64,000 nucleotides of DNA from Chitinophagaceae bacterium UBA1931 (GTDB lineage: Bacteria > Bacteroidota > Bacteroidia > Chitinophagales > Chitinophagaceae), in assembly GCA_002337125.1 (NCBI GenBank), contig DDFJ01000003.1, forward strand, positions 186,001 to 250,000. The letters run 5' to 3'. Made by a program: the position numbers and the translations under genes. Below the pieces are notes generated by a model, which made no database searches, was not told the origin of the DNA, and worked only from the letters and a program-made list of their open reading frames with translations. Of this stretch, positions 33,605 to 42,993 are shown piece after piece; within the stretch, counting starts at the first letter, position 1; each line of letters opens with the position of its first letter.

Positions 33605-36343
33605 CTAAACGCTGAATGCTGTATCAATCAGTTCTGCCTGCTCCTGCTGGTGAATTTTATTGTAACCGGTAGCTGTGGAGGCGGATGCCTGGCGACTGAT
33701 AACTCCGTAACTGATGGTTTTTAAATTCATTTGCAGGAAAGATGCTGCACCCATATTCAATGGTTCTTCCTGAACCCAGAACCACGTTGCATTGCTGTAT
33801 TTATTATACAATGCTTCCAGTTGCTGAACAGGCAATGGATAGAGTTGTTCCATGCGAATGATCGCTATATCGTTGCGGTTGTCTTTTGCTTTTCGTTCAG
33901 CCAGTTCAAAATAAATTTTACCACTGCAGAAAAACACTTTGCTTACCTGCGATGCTTCCGGATTTGCCGGATCATCAATCAATTCTTTAAATCCACCTTC
34001 TAAAAATTCCTGCTTTAATGAATAGCTGCCGGGGTGACGAAGATTTGCCTTGGGTGAAAAATTGATCAATGGTTTACGGAATGGCCATGCCAGTTGCCTG
34101 CGTAATACATGAAACAGGTTTGAAGCGGTTGTTACATTCGTAACCACCATGTTCAGTTCAGCACAAAGCTGGAGATAACGTTCCATTCTTGCACTGCTGT
34201 GTTCGGGCCCTTGACCTTCATATCCATGCGGCAGTAACATGGTAATACCGTTCATACGGTTCCATTTTTGTTCGCCTGCTGTTATAAACTGATCAATCAT
34301 TGTTTGTGCACCATTGGAGAAATCGCCAAACTGTGCTTCCCACAACACCAATGCATTGGGATTTGCCATTGCATATCCATATTCAAAACCAAGTACACCA
34401 TACTCACTGAGCAATGAATTATAAATACGGAAATGACCGGTTGCGCCTTCAATATGTGCAAGCCGGTTGTACGCTTTATCATTTACTTCATCACGCAACA
34501 CTGCATGACGGTGAGAGAATGTACCACGGCGAACATCCTGCCCGCTCATACGTACATCTTTTCCTTCGAGCATCAAACTTGCATAAGCCATTAACTCCCC
34601 GGTTGCCCAATCAATTTTATTTTCTTCGTTATGCAGTTTTATTTTTTCAGCAAGAATTTTCTCCACCTTCTTCAATGGTTTGTAATCAGAAGGCAAGGTC
34701 ATGATTGCATGAAAAAGTTTATCGAAATCTTCATTCCTGATTGCTGTTACAGGCGATTGAATAAAATCATTTGCTGTTGCCCTGCGCAAACTTTTCCATA
34801 CCAGTTCAGGTGGCTGATATTGATATGGCAATGGATTTTGTTTCACTTCATCCAAACGTTCCTGCAAATCGCTCCAGAATTTCTTTTCCATTTCCTTTGC
34901 CAGTTCTTTTGCATCAGGTTCGCCATTCTGCAGTAAATGATTGGTATAAACTTCACGGGGATCGGGATGTTTATCAATTAACGCATACAATTTTGGCTGT
35001 GTAAACTTGGGATCATCACCTTCGTTATGTCCATGTTTACGATAACAAACCATATCAATAAATACATCTGTATTAAATTCCTGGCGATAGCGTGTTGCAA
35101 TTTCTGCACACTTAATCACAGCTTCTGCATCATCACCATTTACATGAAATACAGGAGCCTGTACCATTGCTGCAAGTGATGTACAATAGTCGGCACTTCT
35201 TGCATCATTAAAATCAGTTGTGAAACCAATCTGGTTATTGATGACATAATGAATTGTTCCACCTGTGTAATATCCTTTCAAATAACACATCTGCAGAATT
35301 TCGTAAACAATTCCCTGTCCTGCAACAGATGCATCGCCATGAATAAGTACGGGTAATATCTGGTCGAAATTGCTTTGGTACATGATATCAGCTTTAGCCC
35401 TGCTGAAACCAAGTACAACAGGATCAACCGCTTCAAGATGTGATGGGTTGGGCATTAATTTCAGGTGTACTCTTTTCCCATCAGGAGTTTCAACATCACT
35501 ACCAAAACCCATGTGATATTTTACATCACCGCTTCCCATTGTCTGGTCAACTTTTGCGGTGCCTTCAAATTCACTGAAAATCTGCTCGTATGTTTTGCCC
35601 ATAATATTGGCAAGCACATTTAACCTTCCACGATGCGCCATACCAATTACTACTTCCTGCACATCATCATTGGCAGCCGTTGTAATAATTGCATCTAATG
35701 CTGCAATGGTTGCTTCACCACCTTCCAGTGAAAAACGTTTTTGACCAATGTATTTGGTGTGAAGAAATTTTTCAAACATCACACCCTGGTTCAGCTTTTC
35801 AAGAATGCGTTTTCTCTTTGCCAGTGATAAAGGCTGAAAGAAATCTTTTTCGATGGCATTGGTTAAAAAGTCGAGTTTTTTCTGATCGCTGATATATTTA
35901 AACTCAACACCTACATGCGACGCATAGCATTTTTCTAAGTGCTGTAAAATATTTCTCAGAGTTGTTGTTCCAAGACCAACAAATTGTCCGGTATGAAATT
36001 CTTTATCAAGGTCAGCTTCAGAAAAACCGTAAAAGCCAAGTTCAATATTTGCACCCCTGTCTTTGCGTTGACGGATCGGATTTGTATCGGCTATAAGATG
36101 ACCTTTGTTACGGTAGCCAAGGATGAGGCGGTACACCATAATCTCTTTCATCCAGTCGATGCCTGCAGGTGCAGCTGTTGAAGTGGGAACTGAAGAGGCT
36201 GATCCTGATGAAACAGCAAAATCAAACCCTTCAAAAAACTTCTTCATTTCAGGATCGATGCTGTTCGGATCTTTTAAAAAATCGTTGTACAACCCCTCAA
36301 TAAACTGGGGGTGTGAGTTGGTTATGTATTGAAAATCTTTCAT
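33605..36343 (-). CDS. sucA: 2-oxoglutarate dehydrogenase E1
   Basis: A 912-residue E1 with the typical N-terminus (PQFIEGLYNDFLKDPNSID), the thiamine-binding region (VIGMAHRGRLNVLANIMGK, then IHGDASVAGQGIVYE) and the C-terminal transketolase-like half (MLLPHGYEGQGPEHSSAR, ERYLQLCAE). It catalyses decarboxylation of 2-oxoglutarate and succinyl transfer to the lipoyl of SucB, in the TCA cycle. Length is usual. It starts divergently from the GH3 gene with about 140 bases between starts. Confidence 0.97.
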   Translation of the reverse strand: MKDFQYITNSHPQFIEGLYNDFLKDPNSIDPEMKKFFEGFDFAVSSGSASSVPTSTAAPAGIDWMKEIMVYRLILGYRNKGHLIADTNPIRQRKDRGANIELGFYGFSEADLDKEFHTGQFVGLGTTTLRNILQHLEKCYASHVGVEFKYISDQKKLDFLTNAIEKDFFQPLSLAKRKRILEKLNQGVMFEKFLHTKYIGQKRFSLEGGEATIAALDAIITTAANDDVQEVVIGMAHRGRLNVLANIMGKTYEQIFSEFEGTAKVDQTMGSGDVKYHMGFGSDVETPDGKRVHLKLMPNPSHLEAVDPVVLGFSRAKADIMYQSNFDQILPVLIHGDASVAGQGIVYEILQMCYLKGYYTGGTIHYVINNQIGFTTDFNDARSADYCTSLAAMVQAPVFHVNGDDAEAVIKCAEIATRYRQEFNTDVFIDMVCYRKHGHNEGDDPKFTQPKLYALIDKHPDPREVYTNHLLQNGEPDAKELAKEMEKKFWSDLQERLDEVKQNPLPYQYQPPELVWKSLRRATANDFIQSPVTAIRNEDFDKLFHAIMTLPSDYKPLKKVEKILAEKIKLHNEENKIDWATGELMAYASLMLEGKDVRMSGQDVRRGTFSHRHAVLRDEVNDKAYNRLAHIEGATGHFRIYNSLLSEYGVLGFEYGYAMANPNALVLWEAQFGDFSNGAQTMIDQFITAGEQKWNRMNGITMLLPHGYEGQGPEHSSARMERYLQLCAELNMVVTNVTTASNLFHVLRRQLAWPFRKPLINFSPKANLRHPGSYSLKQEFLEGGFKELIDDPANPEASQVSKVFFCSGKIYFELAERKAKDNRNDIAIIRMEQLYPLPVQQLEALYNKYSNATWFWVQEEPLNMGAASFLQMNLKTISYGVISRQASASTATGYNKIHQQEQAELIDTAFSV

Positions 36344-36482
36344 TGATTGTTAAAGTTGAAAGCCGGACAAATATCGGTTGTTTTAAGCAAGCACCATTGG
36401 TATAATTGCCATCTTTTTGTTGTTTTTTTGCTTTACGTTTACGGAACTGATGTTTCGTATTTTATTTAAACCACCACTTTTG

Positions 36483-37616
36483 ATGAAATCATTTTTAGTT
36501 TTTATTGGAACACTTGCCCTTTGCCTCTCAACAAATGCATCGCCGTTGTTAAATGATCATGGAAGAAAAGAAAAAAAAACCATCCATCACCAGGAGCCGG
36601 ATAGTCTTGATATAAAAATCGGCCAACTGATCATTTTTGGATTTTACGGAACGAGCATCAACAAAAACGACCTGGTGTACAAAGCTGTGCAGGAAGGAAA
36701 AATCGGCAACATCATTGTTTATGGACGTAATGTAAGCAACAGCAATGCAGCTGCTAACTTAAAACAACTGATCAGTGAATTTCAGAAAGCAGCCCCTATC
36801 CCTCTTTTTATAAGTATTGACCAGGAAGGAGGAAAAGTAAACCGTTTAAAACCTGAACTTGGCTTTCCATTTATGCCATCTGCGCTGTGGCTGGGCACAT
36901 TAAATAATGCTGATACAACTAAATTTTATACTGATTCACTGGCTTATACCATTTCGCAACTTGGTTTTAACCTGAATTATGCACCTGTACTGGATGTGTA
37001 CAATCCCTTATGTCCCGTGCTTGGTGCCCGTGAACGCTGTTTTTCAAACGATCCTGCCGTAATTACCAAACAGGCTGAGCTTGTACTCAGCAGTCATCAT
37101 TCGTATGGGGTAAAAACTGTTTTAAAACATTTTCCCGGCCATGGTAATTCATTGGCCGATACTCACCTTGGAATTGCGGATGTAACTCAAACCTGGCAAC
37201 CATACGAGCTTATCCCTTACGGTAACCTGATCAAAGAAGGAATTGTTGATGCCATCATGACTGCTCATATTGTGAATGGCCGGCTTGATACATCACTGTT
37301 ACCAGCCACCCTTTCAAAAAAAATCATTACTGGCATATTAAGGGATAGTCTTGGTTTTAATGGTGTAGTGTTCAGTGATGATATGCAGATGAAGGCTATC
37401 AGCGCCCAATACAGCCTGGAACAATCAATTTTTATGGCATTTGATGCCGGGGTAGATGTGGTAATGTTCAGTAATAATATACCTAATGTTAAGGACTACG
37501 AACCGGCAAATGTTCATTCCATCATTAAAAAAATGGTGCTTTCAGGAAAAATTCCGATTGAAAAAGTGGATGCCTCATACAAAAGAGTGATGGCTTTGAA
37601 GGCAAAAACGTTCTGA
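36483..37616 (+). CDS. Secreted glycoside hydrolase family 3 (NagZ-like)
   Basis: The 377-residue protein has a signal peptide (MKSFLVFIGTLALCLSTNA) and one GH3 barrel. The substrate-binding motif is KHFPGHG, with the catalytic dyad region following (SLADTHLG), and the nucleophile Asp is in VVFSDDMQM. This single-domain form fits beta-N-acetylhexosaminidases of the NagZ type, acting on peptidoglycan fragments or chitin oligomers outside the cytosol. I chose 36483 because the signal peptide begins there; an in-frame start at 36417 adds 22 unlikely residues. Confidence 0.88.
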   Translation: MKSFLVFIGTLALCLSTNASPLLNDHGRKEKKTIHHQEPDSLDIKIGQLIIFGFYGTSINKNDLVYKAVQEGKIGNIIVYGRNVSNSNAAANLKQLISEFQKAAPIPLFISIDQEGGKVNRLKPELGFPFMPSALWLGTLNNADTTKFYTDSLAYTISQLGFNLNYAPVLDVYNPLCPVLGARERCFSNDPAVITKQAELVLSSHHSYGVKTVLKHFPGHGNSLADTHLGIADVTQTWQPYELIPYGNLIKEGIVDAIMTAHIVNGRLDTSLLPATLSKKIITGILRDSLGFNGVVFSDDMQMKAISAQYSLEQSIFMAFDAGVDVVMFSNNIPNVKDYEPANVHSIIKKMVLSGKIPIEKVDASYKRVMALKAKTF

Positions 37617-37739
37617 TTACCGGTTCAAACAGCAACCGGCGAGGCTGTTTTCAGGAAATTCAACCCATTTTGCTGAAAAATGGCAAAAAAACAGGGCAAA
37701 AAAAACTTAGAACCTTCGTCTAAATCTGAAATTTTCCCC

Positions 37740-37747
37740 TACCTTTG
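37740..37747 (+). promoter_or_regulatory. -7 box of rpsT
   Basis: TACCTTTG, an exact TAnnTTTG, ends 19 bases before the rpsT ATG. It lies inside a longer in-frame reading frame (from 37680), which argues that the upstream start is not used. Confidence 0.65.
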
Positions 37748-37766
37748 CCCTCCGAAAAATTTAGAT

Positions 37767-38021
37767 ATGGCAAATCATAAGGCTACCAAAAAAGATGTTC
37801 GTCAGAGTGCAACCCGCAGAGATCGTAACCGTTATTACGGAAAAACAACCCGTAATGCTATCCGTGACCTGCAGGCGATCAAAACCGGAAAAGAAGCAGG
37901 CGAACAATTGCCAACTGTTGAATCAATGATCGACAAACTGGCTAAGCGTGGTGTTATTCACAAGAACAAAGCTGCGAACTTAAAGAGCAAGCTTGCAAAG
38001 AAAGTGAAAGCATTAGCATAA
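37767..38021 (+). CDS. rpsT: 30S ribosomal protein S20
   Basis: The 84-residue protein starts MANHKATKKDVRQSATRR and has the KNKAANLKSKLAKKVKAL C-terminus typical of S20, a basic helical protein binding 16S rRNA. The frame is open upstream to 37680, but those 29 residues do not match S20 and include the promoter. A terminator follows at 38047. Confidence 0.96.
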   Translation: MANHKATKKDVRQSATRRDRNRYYGKTTRNAIRDLQAIKTGKEAGEQLPTVESMIDKLAKRGVIHKNKAANLKSKLAKKVKALA

Positions 38022-38046
38022 TAAAAAGCTAATAAAAAGATATTGT

Positions 38047-38076
38047 AAAACCCATCCTCATCAGGTGGGTTTTTTT
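38047..38076 (+). terminator. Intrinsic terminator of rpsT
   Basis: AAAACCCA (38047-38054) pairs with TGGGTTTT, extended by two inner pairs, and is followed by a T-run. Confidence 0.85.
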
Positions 38077-38114
38077 AATTTTATACTGTTTTTCAACCTA
38101 TTGAATATATAATA

Positions 38115-40367
38115 ATGATCAAATTTTACACGAGCCTCTTTTTATCAATCGTTCTTTGTTTTACAACGTACGCCCAGGGAACCGAAACTTTTACAAACAT
38201 TCCGGCAGCAAGCAGCTCATATAGTACACGAACATGGACCGGTGATAATGGATTAACATGGAATGCGACAGATGCCCGTACTGATCAAACCTTAACAGGC
38301 GCTGCAATATGTGTCCGTGTTGGTTCTGTAACATGTAACAGTATTCCAAATGGCATTGGTTCATTAAGTTTTAAACATCAGCAGGTATTTACAGGCACAG
38401 GCGGTGTTTTAGTTGTAAAAATTAACGGCACAACAGTAGGTACCATTAATCCAACAACTACAGTAGCAACTGCAACTATCAGCAATATTAATGTAGCCGG
38501 AAGTTTTAATCTTGAAATTGCACAAACAACAAGCACTTTAAGAATCCTGATTGACGATGTAAGCTGGACATCAGCTGCAAGCCTTCCATGTGCTGAACCA
38601 ACTGCCCAGCCCACAAGTTTGCTATTAACTCCAACTTCCTCTGCTGTTTCGGGAAGCTTCACTGCAGCATCACCTTCGGCTGATGGTTATTTAGTTGTTC
38701 GCAGCACTTCATCCTCTCTTTCAGCACAACCAGTTGATGCAACAACTTATACTGTTGGTCAATCTTTGGGAGGTGGTACAGTTGTATCCGCAGGTGCATC
38801 TTTATCATTCAGCACAAGCGGACTTACATCAGCCACACCGTATTATTTCTTTGTTTATTCCTATAACAACAGTAACTGCACTGGTGGGCCAAATTATTTT
38901 ACAACCACTCCTTTAACAGGTAGTACAACTACAATTAGTGTTCCTGCATGTACTGCACCTGCTGCTGCACCAACAGGTTTATTGCTGAGTTCAGGGCCAA
39001 CTTCCGTAAGCGGATCATTTACCGCTTCAGCAACAGCCAACCGTTATTTAGCTGTAATCAGCTCAAACAATACACTCAGTGCAAATCCGGTTAATGGAAC
39101 AACTTATTCCGCTGGTCAGTCACTTGGTGGCGGCACTGTTATTTCGTATGGAAGCAGCACATCATTTAGTGCAGGGAGTTTAAGTTCAAACAGCACTTAT
39201 TATATTTTTGTTTTTGCAGCCAATGGAGATTGTTCAGGCGAACCGTATTATTATACAACTGCATTAACAGGCAGTAAAGCAACAATCGGTTCAGGCAATC
39301 TTCCTGCAACTTATTATGACGCTGCAAATGGTTTAACCTGTTCCTCACTTAAAACTGCATTATCAACTATTATATCAGCAGGTACAACAGTATTAAGTTA
39401 TACTCCCGGTTTATGGGATGCATACTTTAAAACTGATGTTAAGAGAAATGATGCGAATACAGCAACCGTAATCTGGGATATGTACAGTGATAACCCAACA
39501 GGCGCCGATCCTTACACATTTACTCCCGGCACTGGCCAATGCGGCACATACAACAGTGAAGGAGATTGCTATAACCGGGAACATTCATTTCCTGAAAGCT
39601 GGTTTGGTGGTGCCTCTCCAATGTACTCAGATATAAATCACCTGTTTCCTACCGACGGTTATGTGAATAACAGAAGAGGGAATTTTCCTTATGGTGAAAC
39701 ATCATCACCAACTTATACTTCACAAAACGGAAGTAAACTCGGGCCAAGTTCATTTGCCGGTTATACAGGAACAGTTTTTGAACCAATCAATGAATATAAA
39801 GGCGATTTTGCAAGAGCCCAGTTTTACATGGCAACTCGTTATGAAAGCCTTATTGCAGGATGGCAATCAAACGGTACTGCCGATGAAGTATTGAACGGCA
39901 CAAGTTACCAGGCTTTCGACGACTGGTATATTAAACTGCTGTACAAATGGCACCTGCAAGATCCCGTTAGTCAAAAAGAAATTAACAGGAATGATTCTGT
40001 TTTTGTAATACAAGGGAACCGCAATCCATTCATTGATCATCCTGAATGGGTGGCAGCCGTATGGAACTGCACAGGTTTACTTTCCACAACCGGCGTAAAC
40101 GATGTGTTGAATGTTCCGCAGAAATCTGTTGTGATTTATCCGAACCCTGTCACAAATCAAACAGCTGTCATCAGGTTCGAAAAGCCATTCACACAAAACG
40201 TAACAATCCATGTTATTGATATCACCGGAAAAATTCTGAAACAACAAAACGTAAATGCAGGGCAATCGGTTATTCAACTGAATACAACAGGACTTGCTGC
40301 TGGCATTTATACAGCTAAGATTAATACAAGTAAGGGTATTATTACAAGAAACTTTGTTGTGAGATAA
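38115..40367 (+). CDS. T9SS-exported endonuclease I family nuclease
   Basis: The 750-residue protein has a signal peptide (ending TTYAQ), an N-terminal beta-sandwich (about 25-155), two tandem Ig/fibronectin-like repeats (about 158-272 and 277-392), an endonuclease I domain (about 400-640) and a type A sorting domain (VVIYPNPVTNQ, then LAAGIYTAKINTS). The nuclease carries CYNREHSFPESWFGG and SDINHLFPTDGYVNNRRGN, the His-Me-finger active-site signature. It is probably a surface or extracellular DNase/RNase for nutrient scavenging or biofilm DNA. Confidence 0.92.
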   Translation: MIKFYTSLFLSIVLCFTTYAQGTETFTNIPAASSSYSTRTWTGDNGLTWNATDARTDQTLTGAAICVRVGSVTCNSIPNGIGSLSFKHQQVFTGTGGVLVVKINGTTVGTINPTTTVATATISNINVAGSFNLEIAQTTSTLRILIDDVSWTSAASLPCAEPTAQPTSLLLTPTSSAVSGSFTAASPSADGYLVVRSTSSSLSAQPVDATTYTVGQSLGGGTVVSAGASLSFSTSGLTSATPYYFFVYSYNNSNCTGGPNYFTTTPLTGSTTTISVPACTAPAAAPTGLLLSSGPTSVSGSFTASATANRYLAVISSNNTLSANPVNGTTYSAGQSLGGGTVISYGSSTSFSAGSLSSNSTYYIFVFAANGDCSGEPYYYTTALTGSKATIGSGNLPATYYDAANGLTCSSLKTALSTIISAGTTVLSYTPGLWDAYFKTDVKRNDANTATVIWDMYSDNPTGADPYTFTPGTGQCGTYNSEGDCYNREHSFPESWFGGASPMYSDINHLFPTDGYVNNRRGNFPYGETSSPTYTSQNGSKLGPSSFAGYTGTVFEPINEYKGDFARAQFYMATRYESLIAGWQSNGTADEVLNGTSYQAFDDWYIKLLYKWHLQDPVSQKEINRNDSVFVIQGNRNPFIDHPEWVAAVWNCTGLLSTTGVNDVLNVPQKSVVIYPNPVTNQTAVIRFEKPFTQNVTIHVIDITGKILKQQNVNAGQSVIQLNTTGLAAGIYTAKINTSKGIITRNFVVR
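38586..39290 (+). repeat. Tandem duplication encoding two Ig/fibronectin-like domains in the nuclease
   Basis: Two consecutive units of about 350 bases. Both encode C-x-x-P, then PT(S/G)LLL, VSGSFTA, TY(T/S)-GQSLGGGTV, TYYxFV and TTxLTGS. They diverge in DNA but align along their whole length, showing an in-gene domain duplication. Confidence 0.8.
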
Positions 40368-40388
40368 AATTTATTAAACCGATTAAAT

Positions 40389-40420
40389 AAAAGAGACTGC
40401 CATAAGCAGTCTCTTTTATT
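40389..40420 (+). terminator. Intrinsic terminator of the nuclease gene
   Basis: AAAAGAGACTGC (40389-40400), loop CATAA, GCAGTCTCTTTT (40406-40417), with more T afterwards. Confidence 0.93.
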
Positions 40421-40439
40421 TTTCTTTTTACTTTACGGT

Positions 40440-42164
40440 ATGAAAAGATTATTTACAATTATTCTTCTTGTTGTTTTTGGAAGAAATTTTGCGCAGCTCC
40501 CTGTTACAAGTTTTGAAACTTCCAAAGGAAAAGAATCAGTAACCTATTACGAAGCTATTGCAGCGTATCAGCAATTAGATAAGCTTTCTTCCAATGTTAC
40601 TATGCTTACAATGGGACCAACAGATGCTGGTTTTCCGTTGCACCTGGTTCTTGTCAGCAGTGATAAAACTTTTTCGCCTAAACAATGGCAGCAAAAAAAT
40701 AAAATTGTTATTCTTATCAATAATGGCATTCACCCCGGCGAACCCGATGGTATTGATGCAAGTATTGGTTTGGTAAAAGATATTGTTGCCGGGAAAAAAC
40801 TACTTCCTGCAAACGTTGTGCTTGCAATTATCCCGGTTTATAATATTGGCGGGGCACTGAACCGTTCTGTTAATTACAGGATTGATCAGAACGGCCCGGT
40901 TGAAAAAGGATTTCGTGGCAACTCACAAAATCTTGATTTAAACAGGGACTTCATTAAAAGCGATTCGAAAGAAGCAAGAAGTTTTGCTGAAATCTTTCAT
41001 TTTGTTGAGCCGGATATTTTCATTGACAACCATGTAAGTAATGGTGCCGATTATCAACATGTGATGACATTGCTTACAACACAGCACGATAAACTTGGAG
41101 GTGTAATGGGAGAATATCTTAACCAGTTTTTTGAACCTGCCTTATACAAAGGCATGAAAGAAAGAGGTTACGATCTTGTGCCTTACGTTAATCATTTTGG
41201 AGATACGCCCGATAAAGGCTGGACTGAATTCTGGGACAGTCCACGTTACAGCAGTGGTTATGCGGCCATCTGGAATGTATTTTCTTTTGTACCCGAAACA
41301 CATATGCTGAAACCTTATGCTCAACGTGTGGATGCAACTTACAAGCTGATGGAAACATTTATTGATTTTGCTGCTGCTAATCAAAAATCAATCAAAGAAA
41401 AACGCCGGCAGCAACAAACAGATCAACTCACACAAAAACAGTTTGCTTTTGATTTTGCAGTAAATAAAAACAAGTTTACCGAAATAACATTTAAAGGTTT
41501 TGAAAGTGATTACAAGCCAAGCAACATATCAGGGCAACCTCGTTTGTTTTACGACCGGGCTAAACCTTATGAAAAGAAAATAAAGTTCTTCAATTATTAT
41601 GATCCAAAAACAATGATTGAAAAACCTTCAGCCTATGTTATTCCGCAAGGATGGTGGAAAGTCATTGATTTGCTGAAAGCAAATAAGATCTCCATGAAAC
41701 AATTTGCAAAAGACACAGCAATTGAAGTAGAAGTTTACCGGATTGAAGATTTCAAAAGCGGTAATAAACCGTACGAAGCACATCACTACAACAGCGAAGT
41801 AAAAACAAATAAAGTTGTACGAACAATTACTTTCAGAAAAGGTGATTGGCTGATACCAATGAATCAACCCGGTAACCGGTTTTTAATGGAAGTACTCGAA
41901 CCAACTGCAGAAGACAGTTATTTTGCCTGGGATTTCTTTGATGCCATTCTTGGTGCAAAAGAAGGATACAGCAGTTATGTATTTGAAGAAACTGCAGACG
42001 AATTTTTGAAACAAAATCCTGCAGTAAAAGAAAAATTAGAACAGAAGAAAGCAAGTGATACAGCCTTTGCAAAAAATGGTGCTGCACAATTATATTTTGT
42101 TTTCCAGAATTCGCCTTATTACGAACCCGATCATTTAAAATATCCTGTGTACAGAATAAAGTAA
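40440..42164 (+). CDS. M14-family zinc carboxypeptidase
   Basis: A 574-residue exported protein with a signal peptide (residues 1-19) and an M14 domain. Zinc ligands are His98 and Glu101 in NGIHPGEPDG and His198 in IDNHVSNGAD; the substrate-binding Asn-Arg pair is N168-R169 in LDLNRDF, and the catalytic Glu286 is in FVPETHML. The remaining 250 residues form a C-terminal region I cannot assign. It probably trims peptides in the periplasm or outside. The ThuA gene starts 19 bases downstream, likely in the same transcript. Confidence 0.9.
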   Translation: MKRLFTIILLVVFGRNFAQLPVTSFETSKGKESVTYYEAIAAYQQLDKLSSNVTMLTMGPTDAGFPLHLVLVSSDKTFSPKQWQQKNKIVILINNGIHPGEPDGIDASIGLVKDIVAGKKLLPANVVLAIIPVYNIGGALNRSVNYRIDQNGPVEKGFRGNSQNLDLNRDFIKSDSKEARSFAEIFHFVEPDIFIDNHVSNGADYQHVMTLLTTQHDKLGGVMGEYLNQFFEPALYKGMKERGYDLVPYVNHFGDTPDKGWTEFWDSPRYSSGYAAIWNVFSFVPETHMLKPYAQRVDATYKLMETFIDFAAANQKSIKEKRRQQQTDQLTQKQFAFDFAVNKNKFTEITFKGFESDYKPSNISGQPRLFYDRAKPYEKKIKFFNYYDPKTMIEKPSAYVIPQGWWKVIDLLKANKISMKQFAKDTAIEVEVYRIEDFKSGNKPYEAHHYNSEVKTNKVVRTITFRKGDWLIPMNQPGNRFLMEVLEPTAEDSYFAWDFFDAILGAKEGYSSYVFEETADEFLKQNPAVKEKLEQKKASDTAFAKNGAAQLYFVFQNSPYYEPDHLKYPVYRIK

Positions 42165-42183
42165 TTTCAAATAAAAAACTGTA

Positions 42184-42993
42184 ATGAATAAAGTATTTTT
42201 TTTTCTTATGATTGTTGTGCCGTTTTCTTTTTCCTGGACGTTTAAACCAAAGCCGAAAAAAATTCTTGTGTTTTCAAAAACAGCCGGATTCAGACACAGC
42301 TCAATAAAGCAAGGGAAGGAAGCCATTTTAAAATTGGCAAAAGAAAATAATTTCATTGCTGATACAACTGAAGATGCAGCTTACTTCACGAGTAAAATCT
42401 TAAAGCAATATACTGCGGTAGTATTCTTAAATACTACTGGCGATATATTAAACGATGATCAGCAAAAAGCTTTCGAAAAATTTATTCAATCAGGGAAAGG
42501 TTTTGTTGGTATTCATTCTGCAACCGATACCGAGTTTGACTGGCCATGGTTCTGCAAACTTGTTGGTGCAAATTTTGCAAATCATCCTAAACCGCAGAAA
42601 GCAACATTAGATGTAACAGATGCCAGTCAAGGTTCAACAAATTTTCTTCCTCTGCAATGGACAAGATTTGACGAATGGTATAATTTCAAAAACAGGAATA
42701 ACGATGTTAAGGTTTTACTGACCATTGATGAAAAAAGTTATGAAGGCGGAAAAGAAGGTGAGTATCATCCAATGTCGTGGTATCATGAATTTGATGGTGG
42801 CAGAGCATTTTATACAGCATTAGGCCATACAGAAGAATCATACCAGGAAGAATTATTTCTGAGACATATACTGGGAGGAATAAAATATGTATTGAATAAA
42901 GAAAGCGGGCTGATCAGCCCGCTTTCTTACTATTTGCTTTTTACATTCTATTTCGTTCTTACTTCAACCGTTCCTGCTCCATTGTACGAATGA
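42184..42993 (+). CDS. Secreted ThuA-like protein with C-terminus running through a terminator
   Basis: The 269-residue protein has a signal peptide and a ThuA domain, a glutamine-amidotransferase-like fold: KILVFSKTAGFRHSSI, GKGFVGIHSATDTEFDW, MSWYHEFDGGRAFYTALGHTEESY and FLRHILGGIKYVL. Such proteins are linked to sugar (trehalose) metabolism, with unclear biochemistry. Homology ends near residue 240 (KYVLNKE). The last 30 residues are encoded by a perfect palindrome and by the antisense of the convergent alpha-2-macroglobulin gene, overlapping it by 46 bases. A one-base shift at AATAAAG would give a stop just before the palindrome. Confidence 0.85.
   Translation: MNKVFFFLMIVVPFSFSWTFKPKPKKILVFSKTAGFRHSSIKQGKEAILKLAKENNFIADTTEDAAYFTSKILKQYTAVVFLNTTGDILNDDQQKAFEKFIQSGKGFVGIHSATDTEFDWPWFCKLVGANFANHPKPQKATLDVTDASQGSTNFLPLQWTRFDEWYNFKNRNNDVKVLLTIDEKSYEGGKEGEYHPMSWYHEFDGGRAFYTALGHTEESYQEELFLRHILGGIKYVLNKESGLISPLSYYLLFTFYFVLTSTVPAPLYE
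42901..42926. terminator. Bidirectional terminator palindrome inside the ThuA reading frame
   Basis: A perfect 26-base palindrome, GAAAGCGGGCTGA joined to TCAGCCCGCTTTC, lies between the convergent ThuA and alpha-2-macroglobulin genes, with T-rich flanks on both strands. On the plus strand it is inside the annotated ThuA frame, upstream of its stop at 42993. Confidence 0.88.

Noticed and set aside
37680..37766. In-frame extension of rpsT by 29 residues
   Set aside because: The added residues are not part of S20, and the promoter box at 37740-37747 lies inside the extension.
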